Of a stretch of DNA of 64,000 nt, positions 48,081 to 56,025 are shown in pieces. This stretch comes from Enterococcus asini ATCC 700915 (GTDB taxonomy: Bacteria > Bacillota > Bacilli > Lactobacillales > Enterococcaceae), in NCBI RefSeq assembly GCF_000407365.1, contig NZ_ASVU01000001.1:1955501-2019500 (forward strand). Direction: 5' to 3'. The position numbers and the translations under genes are program-made. Each line of letters starts with the position of its first letter. The stretch's first letter is position 1. The notes beneath the pieces were generated by a model that was not told the DNA's origin, made no database searches, and saw only the letters and a program-made list of their open reading frames with translations.

Positions 48081-49040
48081 TTATTCTGCGTATTTTTTGA
48101 TTTTTTCTGTGTTTTCCCGAATCACTACAGCAGAAGCGCGGAATTTTTCTTGTTCACTTGGTGTCATGTGAATTTCCAAAATATCTGCTACCCCCGTGCG
48201 ATTAAGGATCGCTGGAACACCGGCAAAGAGATCTTGTTCTCCGTATTCCCCTTCTAGTAGGGTGGAGACCGGGATGATGGAGTTTTCATTAAAGAGAATC
48301 GCTTTAATGATTCCCACCGCCGCCGAAGCGATGCCGTAGTAAGTGGTGCCCTTGCGGTTGAAGATTTCCCAGCCTTCTCGAGTCGTTTTCAAAACCAAGT
48401 CGTCTAAATCAATATCGCCGACTAATTCAGGATTGTCTGTAATGACATCTTTAAAGGATTTTCCGGCGATGGTGACGGTGGACCAAGGAACCATCAAGGA
48501 GTCCCCGTGTTCACCTAAAGCATACCCATAGACGCTCCGAGGGTCCACATCGACTAAATCAGCTAAAAAGTTTTGCAAGCGGGCCGAGTCGATGGAAGTA
48601 CCGCTACCAATGACCTGATTTTTCGGCAGACCGGATAGTTTGTAGACTAAGTAAGCCAACATATCAACTGGATTGGAAACGACCAAGAAGATGCCGTCGA
48701 AGCCACTGGCCATAATCGGATCCACGATGGATTTTGCGATTTTGGCACTGATATCCAACGTATCTAGGCGAGTTTGACCGGGTTTTGGTGGTGCCCCCGC
48801 AGTGATTACGACGATATCTGCGTCGCCACAATCTTGGTACTCCCCAGCCGTTACTTTCACATTACGATCCAGGTATTTAATCGAGTTTTTTAAATCTCGG
48901 ACTTCACCTAGGGCTTTTTCGTGGTTGAGATCCACCATTAAAACTTCGTCACAAACCCCTTGGGTAATCAGACTAAAGGCTGTGGAAGAGCCCACTAAGC
49001 CGCTACCGATAATGGCTACTTTTGATTTTTGAATGCGCAT
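48081..49040 (-). CDS. L-lactate dehydrogenase / L-2-hydroxyisocaproate dehydrogenase family
   Basis: A 319-aa NAD-dependent L-2-hydroxyacid dehydrogenase. Rossmann loop GSGLVGSSTAF (12-22), NAD-selecting Asp in MVDLNHEK, active loop GAPPKPGQTRLD with the mobile-loop Gln-Thr-Arg near 88, VVSNPVDMLAY, VIGSGTSIDSARLQNFLA with the substrate-binding Arg, and catalytic His in GEHGDS near 178. The sequence is closer to the LDH-2/L-HicDH branch than to the main fermentative LDH of enterococci, so it may reduce branched 2-oxo acids or pyruvate. It starts after AAAGGAATATC. Confidence 0.88.
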   Translation of the reverse strand: MRIQKSKVAIIGSGLVGSSTAFSLITQGVCDEVLMVDLNHEKALGEVRDLKNSIKYLDRNVKVTAGEYQDCGDADIVVITAGAPPKPGQTRLDTLDISAKIAKSIVDPIMASGFDGIFLVVSNPVDMLAYLVYKLSGLPKNQVIGSGTSIDSARLQNFLADLVDVDPRSVYGYALGEHGDSLMVPWSTVTIAGKSFKDVITDNPELVGDIDLDDLVLKTTREGWEIFNRKGTTYYGIASAAVGIIKAILFNENSIIPVSTLLEGEYGEQDLFAGVPAILNRTGVADILEIHMTPSEQEKFRASAVVIRENTEKIKKYAE

Positions 49041-49255
49041 ATGGGTGATATTCCTTTCTATAGTAAAGAATCGTTTCTTGAACCTCTATTATGTTATCAA
49101 ACCCCGCATGCTTTGGCAAAGGTTTCGTTTGGAAACATTCGTTAGCCGAGGAGTCTTTTTCTTCAAAGGGAGCACGGGCTGTTTTATCTTGCGGAACATG
49201 TTCCACAAATGCGATAATGACTACCTTTTCCTCGTAAAATTACGTAAGATATTCT

Positions 49256-49269
49256 TGTAAACGATTTCT
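49256..49269 (+). promoter_or_regulatory. cre-like site upstream of the PTS genes
   Basis: TGTAAACGATTTCT matches the CcpA operator consensus TGWNANCGNTNWCA except at the last base. It lies 53 bases before the PTS IIB start codon, in keeping with catabolite control. Confidence 0.5.
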
Positions 49270-49321
49270 GTCGTGACGCTAAGAGAGTCAAATCGAAAAT
49301 AATGAATGAGGAGTGTCAAGG

Positions 49322-49651
49322 ATGAGTAAAAGTACAATTATGTTAGTTTGTGCAGCGGGGATGAGTACTAGTATGCTAGTGACAAAAATGCAAAATGCCG
49401 CCAAAGAAAAAGGACTAGACGCGGAAATTTTCGCAGTAGCTGCTTCGGAGGCAGACAAGAAGTTAGCCAGCCAAACCATTGATGTGGTCTTATTAGGCCC
49501 ACAAGTTCGCTTTATGGCTAAACAATTTCAAGAAAAGTTAGAGCCCTTAAAGATTCCTGTTGAAGTAATCAATATGGCGGATTACGGCATGATGAATGGA
49601 GCTAAGGTCTTGGAACAAGCAGTACAAATGATGGAAGCAAAGGTGGGCTAA
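49322..49651 (+). CDS. PTS lactose/cellobiose-family IIB component
   Basis: A 109-aa EIIB of the Lac/Chb family. The phosphocysteine is in IMLVCAAGMSTSMLVTKM (Cys near residue 10), followed by IFAVAASEADKKL and DVVLLGPQVRFM, the standard strand order, and VINMADYGMMNGAKVLEQA at the end. ATG 49322 is 8 bases after GAGGAG. IIA follows after 4 bases, but no IIC membrane component or glycosidase is adjacent, so it must pair with a permease elsewhere. Confidence 0.93.
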   Translation: MSKSTIMLVCAAGMSTSMLVTKMQNAAKEKGLDAEIFAVAASEADKKLASQTIDVVLLGPQVRFMAKQFQEKLEPLKIPVEVINMADYGMMNGAKVLEQAVQMMEAKVG

Positions 49652-49655
49652 AGCA

Positions 49656-49967
49656 ATGAATGAACAGAATTTAGAGGCAATCATGGGGTTAATCATCCAT
49701 GGTGGGGATGCGAAAAGTAGCGCCATGGAAGCTTTACAAGCAGCAAAAGAAGGCGACTTTGCCACGGCGGATGAGAAAATCAAACAGGCGGAGACGGCAT
49801 TAAACGAAGCGCACCATTCTCAAACCGGACTTTTGACGCAAGAAGCCCAAGGAAATCACATGGAAGTAACTTTGTTAACCGTACACAGTCAAGATCATTT
49901 GATGACTTCGATTGCTTTTACAGACTTAGCAAAAGAAATCATCGATGTTTACAAAAAAATCGGCTAA
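49656..49967 (+). CDS. PTS lactose/cellobiose-family IIA component
   Basis: A 103-aa EIIA of the Lac/Chb family, a three-helix bundle. The N-terminal MGLIIHGGDAKSSAMEALQAAKEGDF and the phosphorylated His in LLTVHSQDHLMTSI near residue 77 are diagnostic. It takes phosphate from HPr and passes it to the IIB encoded immediately upstream. The operon ends at a very strong bidirectional terminator. Confidence 0.93.
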   Translation: MNEQNLEAIMGLIIHGGDAKSSAMEALQAAKEGDFATADEKIKQAETALNEAHHSQTGLLTQEAQGNHMEVTLLTVHSQDHLMTSIAFTDLAKEIIDVYKKIG

Positions 49968-49974
49968 TCGGCTA

Positions 49975-50023
49975 AAAAGAAAACCTGAACGGGAGAAAAT
50001 CTTGTTCAGGTTTTCTTTTTTTG
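49975..50023. terminator. Strong bidirectional terminator after PTS IIA
   Basis: AAAGAAAACCTGAAC pairs with GTTCAGGTTTTCTTT around GGGAGAAAATCTT, with T-runs on both sides. Confidence 0.9.
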
Positions 50024-50216
50024 AAGGTAACACCTGTGAAATCACTAGGAGAAACTGTGAAAAAAGTCGCAATGAAAGATTACAGCTGCGAAGTTTTTGT
50101 AATGAAAACGATTCAACAAATGCAAAATAACCAAGAGAAAAATCCTAAAAAAGCCGTCTTTACCTTCTCTTAATAACCTTATTACAATTATCAGAATTCT
50201 TCAAAAAATAAAAAGC
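50024..50216. other. Non-coding stretch between the PTS operon and the LysM-3D gene
   Basis: About 190 AT-rich bases without a credible ORF. A short frame here lacks a ribosome site. It ends at a second hairpin (50217-50254), so a small RNA could originate here, but no promoter stands out. Confidence 0.35.
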
Positions 50217-50254
50217 CCGTCGTTACAAGGATGTAACGACGGTTATTTTTTTTG
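50217..50254 (+). terminator. Terminator-type hairpin upstream of the LysM-3D gene
   Basis: CCGTCGTTACA and TGTAACGACGG form a perfect 11-bp stem around AGGA and are followed by TTATTTTTTTT. Confidence 0.8.
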
Positions 50255-50294
50255 ACCAAGGGTTTTGTAAGATATTCACAAATCTGCAACATTC

Positions 50295-50311
50295 TGTCAA
50301 GGTGTTGTTAC
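50295..50311 (+). promoter_or_regulatory. WalR-like box upstream of the LysM-3D gene
   Basis: TGTCAA-GGTGT-TGTTAC fits the WalR (YycF) consensus TGTWAH-N5-TGTWAH with one mismatch (C at the fourth base). Cell-wall LysM proteins are typical WalR targets. It lies about 75 bases before the start codon. Confidence 0.45.
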
Positions 50312-50386
50312 CCACAAGAGCCCGCACCTTGTTATGATGTTCCTGTCAATAAGACTAACGAAAAACAACTTGAAGGAGACACATAC

Positions 50387-51040
50387 ATGAAACTGATCAA
50401 ATCAATCTTATTTGGAACAGCAGTCTTAGCAGGAGTTGCAGCATTCGGTAGTCAATCCGATGCCGCTGAAATCGAACATACCGTAACATCCTCCGATACA
50501 CTTTGGGGCTTGTCTATGAAATACTATGGTTCAGATGATTACATCCAAACCATCGCGAATGATAACAACATCGAAAATGCCGACATGATTTACGACGGCG
50601 AAGTTTTAAAAATTAATACCGATTCTCCAGCTGCAACTGCTGCGCAAACTGAAACACCAAAAGCTGTTGCTGAAACGACTACTGAAGCTGCTCCCGCTGA
50701 AACAAGCGAACCAGTAACGACAACTACAGAAGAAGCAAACTACTCCGGGACAACGATGTACATGGAAGCAACTGCTTATAGTAGTGACCCAGCCGACGCA
50801 CTAGGAGGCGGGACTGTTACCGCAACCGGCCAAAATCTTTTAGAAAACCCAATGGCAGTGGCTGTTGACCCAAGCGTGATTCCACTAGGGACACACTTGT
50901 ACGTGGAAGGCTACGGGGAAGCTTATGCAGTGGATACCGGTAGCGCCATCCAAGGAAATATCATCGACGTGCATTTTTCAAGTTATGACCAATGTGTTGC
51001 TTGGGGTCGTCGTCAAGTAAAAGTAACCATCCTAGACTAA
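50387..51040 (+). CDS. Secreted LysM and 3D-domain cell-wall protein
   Basis: A 217-aa secreted protein. The signal peptide is MKLIKSILFGTAVLAGVAAF with probable cleavage near SQSDAAE. It has one LysM domain (HTVTSSDTLWGLSMKYYGS... MIYDGEVLKI, near 33-82), a Thr/Ala/Glu-rich linker (near 84-125) and a C-terminal 3D domain (MEATAYSS, TATGQNL, MAVAVDPSVIPLGTHLYVEGYGEAYAVDTGSAI, IDVHFSS) with the three conserved Asp. The 3D domain is a double-psi barrel of lytic-transglycosylase/Rpf type. It probably remodels peptidoglycan. ATG 50387 follows GAAGGAG. Confidence 0.92.
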   Translation: MKLIKSILFGTAVLAGVAAFGSQSDAAEIEHTVTSSDTLWGLSMKYYGSDDYIQTIANDNNIENADMIYDGEVLKINTDSPAATAAQTETPKAVAETTTEAAPAETSEPVTTTTEEANYSGTTMYMEATAYSSDPADALGGGTVTATGQNLLENPMAVAVDPSVIPLGTHLYVEGYGEAYAVDTGSAIQGNIIDVHFSSYDQCVAWGRRQVKVTILD

Positions 51041-51052
51041 TCCAGAATAAGT

Positions 51053-51085
51053 AAAAGGGACTGACAATTGTCAGTCCCTTTTTTT
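51053..51085. terminator. Bidirectional terminator after the LysM-3D gene
   Basis: AAAAGGGACTGACAA and TTGTCAGTCCCTTTT are perfectly complementary with no spare loop bases and are followed by T-runs on both strands. Confidence 0.92.
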
Positions 51086-51094
51086 AATCAACTA

Positions 51095-52408
51095 TTATTT
51101 GCTACGCCAGTGTTGATCGGCTAAGTTTTTGTCTTGTAAAACACCATCCAAATAGTCTTTTAAAAATTTATCCTGGGCCAGTAGTTGATAGCCCGGGGCT
51201 TTTTTGAGTTCTGCCACTTCTGCTGTGGTGCGCCCATCATTTCCTTGAAAGAAATCCAAATTGACTTGGCCTAAAAAATCGGCGCCGGTTTCTAAAGTCT
51301 CTTTCTCCGTGATTCCTTGATTCAAAAGGGTCTCATAAGCTAAACGTTCGCCATCGTTCAGAAAAAGGTCTTTTAAGTAGGTGTCGTGTTTATAAACTTC
51401 AGCGGGAAGCCCCGGTTTTCCTTTGGCCCAATTCGACACGCTAATGGTCTTGCGGTCGTAGGCTACTTGTGAGTCATTGAGCTTCAAAAGGCCATAGCCG
51501 TGGTCGATGATATTGTAAGAACTGGTGACGATTTCGGTCAGGTCGTCTTCGGCCATGATATCCTGAGCGTGAATATGCCCGGAAAAGACGACTTTGACTC
51601 CGTAATCTTTTAAAAGTTTTTTGACTTCGGCTGCGTTGTCCAAGACATACCCTTGATTCACCGTATCATTGTGTTGCAGCAGATTGTGATGGAGGAAAAC
51701 CAGCGTTTGTTGGTGATTCTGTTGTGCTTCTTTGAGCTGTGTTTCTAGCCAAGTCATGGTGCTGTCACGAATACTCCCACCGGTGGCCGGTTGTGCGCGG
51801 CTTTCGGTCATTGGATAATGATTGCTGTCAAGCAAGACAAAACGATAATCAGGACTAACAGAGAGGGCATAACTCAAGTCATCAGGGGCAGTGGAGTGGG
51901 CGTCTTTGTAGCCATCAGGGAAAATCTTTTTAAAGTCTTCTGGGCTGATTTGAGCCGTTTTTGCTTGCTTGTCCCCGTGGAAGCTGCGTGCCCAGCCATC
52001 GTATAAATCATGATTTCCAGGTAGACAGTACAAAGCAATCCCTTGCTCTTTTAATGGGGCTAACTCTTTCGCAAGTTGTTCCCCGCTAATTTTTTCGCCA
52101 TTTAGGGTTAGATCACCGGTGATGATCACTCCTTGAGGTTTGGTGGCTAGCGCTTCCGCCACAAAAGCTTGAAGGCTTTGTGTTTGATATTCCAAGTCTT
52201 TTCCGGCCGCGGTGGCTTTAATAAAGGTAAATGCTTTACCGGTATCGTGGAGTTCCGGTGCTAGAAAATGCACATCCGTCAGTAGCATAAAGGTCTCTTC
52301 TTCGGTTTGAGCCAAGGGTGTTTCCGCCGAATGATTGCTGTGGAATCCCCAAAATATTCCGCCGGCAAGGGCTAGTCCCACCAGACCTGTAAGTAGTCTT
52401 TTTTTCAT
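51095..52408 (-). CDS. Exported/membrane-anchored metallophosphoesterase
   Basis: A 437-aa calcineurin-like phosphoesterase with an N-terminal hydrophobic export segment (KKRLLTGLVGLALAGGIFWGF). Metal-site motifs in order are LLTDVHFLA (D-x-H), GVIITGDLTLNGE (G-D), YCLPGNHDLYDG (G-N-H-D), LVFLHHNLLQH and FSGHIHAQD (G-H-x-H). The architecture resembles extracellular phosphodiesterases of Gram-positive bacteria acting on nucleotides or wall-linked phosphoesters. The C-terminal about 120 residues form a helical extension. It starts after TGAGGAAAGAAC. The exact substrate is unknown. Confidence 0.88.
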   Translation of the reverse strand: MKKRLLTGLVGLALAGGIFWGFHSNHSAETPLAQTEEETFMLLTDVHFLAPELHDTGKAFTFIKATAAGKDLEYQTQSLQAFVAEALATKPQGVIITGDLTLNGEKISGEQLAKELAPLKEQGIALYCLPGNHDLYDGWARSFHGDKQAKTAQISPEDFKKIFPDGYKDAHSTAPDDLSYALSVSPDYRFVLLDSNHYPMTESRAQPATGGSIRDSTMTWLETQLKEAQQNHQQTLVFLHHNLLQHNDTVNQGYVLDNAAEVKKLLKDYGVKVVFSGHIHAQDIMAEDDLTEIVTSSYNIIDHGYGLLKLNDSQVAYDRKTISVSNWAKGKPGLPAEVYKHDTYLKDLFLNDGERLAYETLLNQGITEKETLETGADFLGQVNLDFFQGNDGRTTAEVAELKKAPGYQLLAQDKFLKDYLDGVLQDKNLADQHWRSK

Positions 52409-52512
52409 GTTCTTTCCTCATTTCCAGAGACAATCCTACCATAAAAAGACCGAAAAGCCGAGAAAGCGATTTGAGTTTTGTCATTTTTTAGGCTAAACTA
52501 AGATTAGTGTCC

Positions 52513-52556
52513 GTTGAGGAATGCTTGTCTTTTTCTAAGAAATCGTTCCTCAATCG
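52513..52556. repeat. Inverted repeat upstream of the DUF1538 operon
   Basis: TTGAGGAA (52513-52520) and TTCCTCAA (52549-52556) are perfect inverted arms around 28 bases, 30 bases before the first gene. It may be an operator or a leader hairpin. Confidence 0.4.
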
Positions 52557-52586
52557 ATAACGAAATCATAAAAAAGGAGGAATACT

Positions 52587-53270
52587 ATGAAAAAAAGCTT
52601 TGAAGAAGTGATTGTGGCGATTCTCCCAATGACCGTTTTGATTGTTATTTTAACCTTCATCTTTGCGCCCTTATCTATGGACGATTTGATTATTTTTATT
52701 GTTGGTGCGGCCATTATGATGGTGGGAATGGCTTTGTTTTTATTCGGCGCTGATTATTCCATGCTCCGGGTGGGTTCACTAGTCGGGGAATACATGATTA
52801 AAAAGCGCAGTTTGGCGATTATGTGCAGTCTCGGCTTCGCAATTGGGATTGGCATTACCATTGCTGAGCCCTCGGTTCAAGTACTAGCGCAGCAAGTGCG
52901 GGATATTTCGGAGGGGACGATTACCAAGTTCGTCTTAATTGGCGTAGTAAGTATTGGAACCGGTATCTTCTTATCTTTTGCATTGTTGCGGACGGTTTTT
53001 CGCCTGTCTTATTACAAGATGATGTTGATTGGCTATGTGGGGGTTTTTGCCCTGTCATTTTTCACCAGTCCTGAGTTTATGCCGATTGCCTTTGATGCTG
53101 GCGGGGTAACCACTGGACCAGTAACCGTGCCCTTTATTCTTGCTTTGGCCAGTGGGGTCACCAGTATGATCCATCAAGGCAAAGGAGAAAGCGATAGTTT
53201 CGGTATGGTGGGTGTCTCTTCATTAGGCCCAATTTTAGCGGTTATGTTGTTGGGGGGGGTTTTTAGATGA
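52587..53270 (+). CDS. DUF1538 membrane protein A (UmpA/UmpB-like half)
   Basis: A 227-aa membrane protein with about six hydrophobic segments. The DUF1538 repeat signature is GIGITIAEPSVQVLAQQV near 90 and FMPIAFDAGGVTTGPVTVPFILALASG near 170, together with a leading LFLFGADYSMLRVG. It overlaps protein B by 4 bases. Relatives (UmpAB) have been reported as two-component monovalent cation/proton antiporters, which I take as the best available functional hint. The start follows AAAAAGGAGGAATACT. Confidence 0.85.
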   Translation: MKKSFEEVIVAILPMTVLIVILTFIFAPLSMDDLIIFIVGAAIMMVGMALFLFGADYSMLRVGSLVGEYMIKKRSLAIMCSLGFAIGIGITIAEPSVQVLAQQVRDISEGTITKFVLIGVVSIGTGIFLSFALLRTVFRLSYYKMMLIGYVGVFALSFFTSPEFMPIAFDAGGVTTGPVTVPFILALASGVTSMIHQGKGESDSFGMVGVSSLGPILAVMLLGGVFR

Positions 53271-54043
53271 ACCTTTTACAACAGATTTTTACTGGCTTGG
53301 GAACACAGATTGAAGAAGTTCTTTTAGCAATTGCTCCGATTGTTCTCTTGTTTATCTTTTTAAATCTAGTGAGTTTTCGCTTGAAGCCGAAAAAGTTTTG
53401 GCGAATTATGTTGGGCTTTTTCATTACAACATTAGGTTTGATTCTATTTTTACACGGGGTAAACATCGCTTATGTACCTGTAGGGCGCCACTTAGGAACG
53501 GAATTGGCTCGTTTAGAAAACAACTGGCTTTTGATTCCGATCGGTTTTGTAATGGGCTTTCTAGTGGGCTTTGCGGAACCGGCGATTCATGTCATGGTGA
53601 AGCAGGTAGAAGACGAAAGTGGCGGTACGGTTAAGCGAAAAGTATTATTAGCAGTGGTTTCACTGGGAATTGGAGCAGCGGTGGCCTTGTCCATGTGGCG
53701 CTTATTGGCTGGCTTTAGCATCTACTATTTCCTTATTCCTGGCTATCTGTTAGTATTCCTATTGGGTCGCAAAGTGGATAAGATGTTCTTGGCCATGGCT
53801 TTTGATAATGGTGGAGTGGCGACGGGGCCGATGTGTTCTACCTTTATCCTTTCCATGGCGGTGGCGATTGCCGCGGAGATTGAAGGGCGCAGTCCATTAA
53901 TCGATGGCTTTGGTGTTGTGGCACTGATTGCTTTGACACCGATTTTGTCCACTTTAGCACTAGGGTATTTGTATAAGAAAAAAGAAGAGCGCGATCAAAA
54001 AGAAAAGCAGAAATTGCAAGAAGCGGGGGCTGAAAATGGATAA
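53267..54043 (+). CDS. DUF1538 membrane protein B
   Basis: A 258-aa second DUF1538 protein with the same repeat elements: LFLHGVNIAYVPVGRHLG near 65, GFLVGFAEPAIHVMVKQVEDES near 95, and FLAMAFDNGGVATGPMCSTFILSMAVA near 175. The C-terminus is cytosolic and charged (KKKEERDQKEKQKLQEAG). It is probably the partner subunit of protein A, each forming half of the transporter. Its last codons overlap the PII-like gene by 8 bases. Confidence 0.85.
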   Translation: MNLLQQIFTGLGTQIEEVLLAIAPIVLLFIFLNLVSFRLKPKKFWRIMLGFFITTLGLILFLHGVNIAYVPVGRHLGTELARLENNWLLIPIGFVMGFLVGFAEPAIHVMVKQVEDESGGTVKRKVLLAVVSLGIGAAVALSMWRLLAGFSIYYFLIPGYLLVFLLGRKVDKMFLAMAFDNGGVATGPMCSTFILSMAVAIAAEIEGRSPLIDGFGVVALIALTPILSTLALGYLYKKKEERDQKEKQKLQEAGAENG

Positions 54044-54413
54044 ACCAGTAGCGTTAAATTTGGAGATGATTGTGACAATTGTAGACCGAGGCGTGGGAGA
54101 AGATGTGAATGAGTACTCCAAGCAAGCCGGAGCCAATGGCGGAACGATTCTCCATGGGAAAGGGACGAGCACCAAAGAAAAAAATCGTTTCTTTGGTTTG
54201 GAGATTGAACCGGAAAAAGATATCGTGTTAACCTTGGTGCCGGATACGTTGACGGCGACCGTTATGGATGCTATTGGCAAAGGCTTGAAGATCGATCAGC
54301 CTGGCAACGGCATTTGCTTTTCCATTGATATCGACAAAGTCATGGGGATTACCGCGATTAATTCCTATCGTAAAGTGGTAGATATGGAGACATTTTTGGA
54401 TAATGAAGAGTAA
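54036..54413 (+). CDS. PII-like regulatory protein coupled to the DUF1538 transporter
   Basis: A 125-aa protein with PII-like beta-alpha-beta architecture. EMIVTIVDRGVGEDVNEYSKQAGANGGTILHGKGTS gives the first strand-helix and the glycine-rich T-loop entry. FFGLEIEPEKDIVLTLVPDTLTATVMDAIGKGLKIDQPGNGICFSIDIDKVMGI gives the second repeat, with a B-loop-like G-N-G. PII-family proteins bind nucleotides and gate transporters. The 8-base overlap with the DUF1538 gene suggests it controls that pair. A terminator follows. Confidence 0.8.
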   Translation: MDKPVALNLEMIVTIVDRGVGEDVNEYSKQAGANGGTILHGKGTSTKEKNRFFGLEIEPEKDIVLTLVPDTLTATVMDAIGKGLKIDQPGNGICFSIDIDKVMGITAINSYRKVVDMETFLDNEE

Positions 54414-54420
54414 AGATTAG

Positions 54421-54463
54421 AAAAACGACTGGCTCCCGTGTGGCGGAACCAGTCGTTTTTTTG
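54421..54463. terminator. Bidirectional terminator between the PII-like and MATE genes
   Basis: AAAAACGACTGG and CCAGTCGTTTTT are perfectly complementary around a 16-base loop, with T-runs on both strands. Confidence 0.9.
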
Positions 54464-54465
54464 TT

Positions 54466-55839
54466 TTACGGTGTAGTTTCTGGAGAGTGGGGAAGATTGT
54501 TTTGCTCTTGTGCCAAATGTTTGAGTGTTTTCATGGCTTTTAAGTAGGAATATAGCAATACCGCCACCGAGCCAATCCAAGCTAAAGGGGAGGCTAGCAC
54601 GGCTCCGGGATAGCCCATAAGCTGAGTCAAAAAGATCGCCGCAAAGGCTCGCATGAATAGTTCCATAACACCGGCAATGGTCGGTACCTTGGCTTGACCA
54701 AGGCCTTGTAACGTATAGCGTAAGATAAAGAGAATCGCCAAAATCCAGTAAAGACTAGCGGTGATGTTGAAGTAGGTTTGGGCCAATTCAAAGACCTTGG
54801 TTTCCTTGGCACTGACAAATAAAGAAACGAAATTACGGCCAAAGATGATCACGGCAATCCCCGCCACGATACTAAAGCCGATACTCATGGTCAAGCACTG
54901 GCGAACCCCTGTGAGGATTCGTTGGTATTGTTTCGCCCCAAAGTTTTGGCCGGTAAAAGTCGCCATGGTAACGCCAAAGGACATCATGGGTTGAGTGGCG
55001 AATTGGTCGATTCGTCCGGCAGCTGCTTGAGCCGCTACCACATCGGTTCCCAAACTGTTCAATGCGGTTTGTAAAATTACGGTACCAATGGCGATAATGG
55101 AAGATTGGAAAGCCATGGGCAAACCGGCATTTAAATGAGTGACGTACTCGTTTTTTGTCAGCTGGAAGTCTTCTTTTTTCAACTGTAGCAAAGGAATCCG
55201 GCGCAGAATGTAGATGTAGCACATTAAAGAAGAAGCCAACTGGGCGATTAAGGTCGCCCAAGCTGCACCAGCGACCCCCATACCGAAGTTTTGGATGAAG
55301 ACCAGGTCCAATACCACGTTGATAATCACGGCAAAAATCAAGAAGAACAAGGGCGTGCGGCTGTCCCCTAAAGCCCGAATCATATTCGACAAAAGGTTAA
55401 AGGCCATGGAAGCTACCATCCCTCCGAGAATAATGGTGATGAATTCCTTGGCTTGATTGTAAATGTCTGCCGGGGTTTGCATGACTTGCAGCAGGGGATC
55501 AATCAAAAGGAGACTCAACCCCGTTAAAATCAAAGTCACTAATAAGCTGATTAAGACGCTGACGGCAAAGCTGCGTTTGACCCCACGGTAGTCTTTCGCC
55601 CCGTAGCGCTGAGCGGTGATGATCGACAGACCGGCACTGAGCCCTTGGGCAAAACCGATAATCAAAAAGGTGATGCTCCCGGTAGAGCCAACCGCTGCCA
55701 GCGCCTCTTTTCCCAGCGTTTGACCGACGATAATCATATCCACCATATTATAAAATTGTTGAAACACATTTCCCACTAATAAGGGAATGGTAAAAATCAG
55801 AATCAGTTTGGCAGGACTGCCCTTGGTTAAATCGCGCAT
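54466..55839 (-). CDS. MATE family efflux transporter
   Basis: A 457-aa MATE exporter with twelve hydrophobic segments in two repeats. The N-terminus LILIFTIPLLVGNVFQQFYNMVDMIIVGQTLG and VGSTGSITFLIIGFAQGLSAGLSIITAQRYGA are classic family lines. The second half starts near AGLPMAFQSSIIAIGTVILQTALNSLGTDVVAAQAAAGRID. It exports cationic drugs or metabolites using a Na+ or H+ gradient. The substrate is not deducible. It starts after GGGAGTACGAAC. Confidence 0.92.
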   Translation of the reverse strand: MRDLTKGSPAKLILIFTIPLLVGNVFQQFYNMVDMIIVGQTLGKEALAAVGSTGSITFLIIGFAQGLSAGLSIITAQRYGAKDYRGVKRSFAVSVLISLLVTLILTGLSLLLIDPLLQVMQTPADIYNQAKEFITIILGGMVASMAFNLLSNMIRALGDSRTPLFFLIFAVIINVVLDLVFIQNFGMGVAGAAWATLIAQLASSLMCYIYILRRIPLLQLKKEDFQLTKNEYVTHLNAGLPMAFQSSIIAIGTVILQTALNSLGTDVVAAQAAAGRIDQFATQPMMSFGVTMATFTGQNFGAKQYQRILTGVRQCLTMSIGFSIVAGIAVIIFGRNFVSLFVSAKETKVFELAQTYFNITASLYWILAILFILRYTLQGLGQAKVPTIAGVMELFMRAFAAIFLTQLMGYPGAVLASPLAWIGSVAVLLYSYLKAMKTLKHLAQEQNNLPHSPETTP

Positions 55840-55974
55840 GTTCGTACTCCCTTGTCTTTAAACTTGCATTAGTCTATCACATTCCCTGAGAAAAAAATAT
55901 GGAATATCTTATTATTTTTCTTGTGGTATTTTATGAAAGAATCAGCGCTGTTTTCCTGAAAAATTTGCCAGGCC

Positions 55975-56003
55975 ATGACAAGAACCAAAAAAACTGCCAT
56001 AAT
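55975..56003 (+). promoter_or_regulatory. Promoter of the phosphoglycerate mutase gene
   Basis: ATGACA (55975-55980), 17-base spacer, CATAAT (55998-56003), each one base from consensus. It rules out a coding start at 55975. Confidence 0.75.
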
Positions 56004-56025
56004 AGAAGAGACAGGAGGGAATCAG

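Noticed and set aside
49945-50130. 61-aa frame after the PTS IIA gene
   Set aside because: It runs through the strong terminator hairpin, lacks a ribosome site and has no protein-like composition.
55975-56025. Longer N-terminus for phosphoglycerate mutase from ATG 55975
   Set aside because: That ATG is part of the -35 box of a near-consensus promoter, and the family starts just before the RHGES motif.
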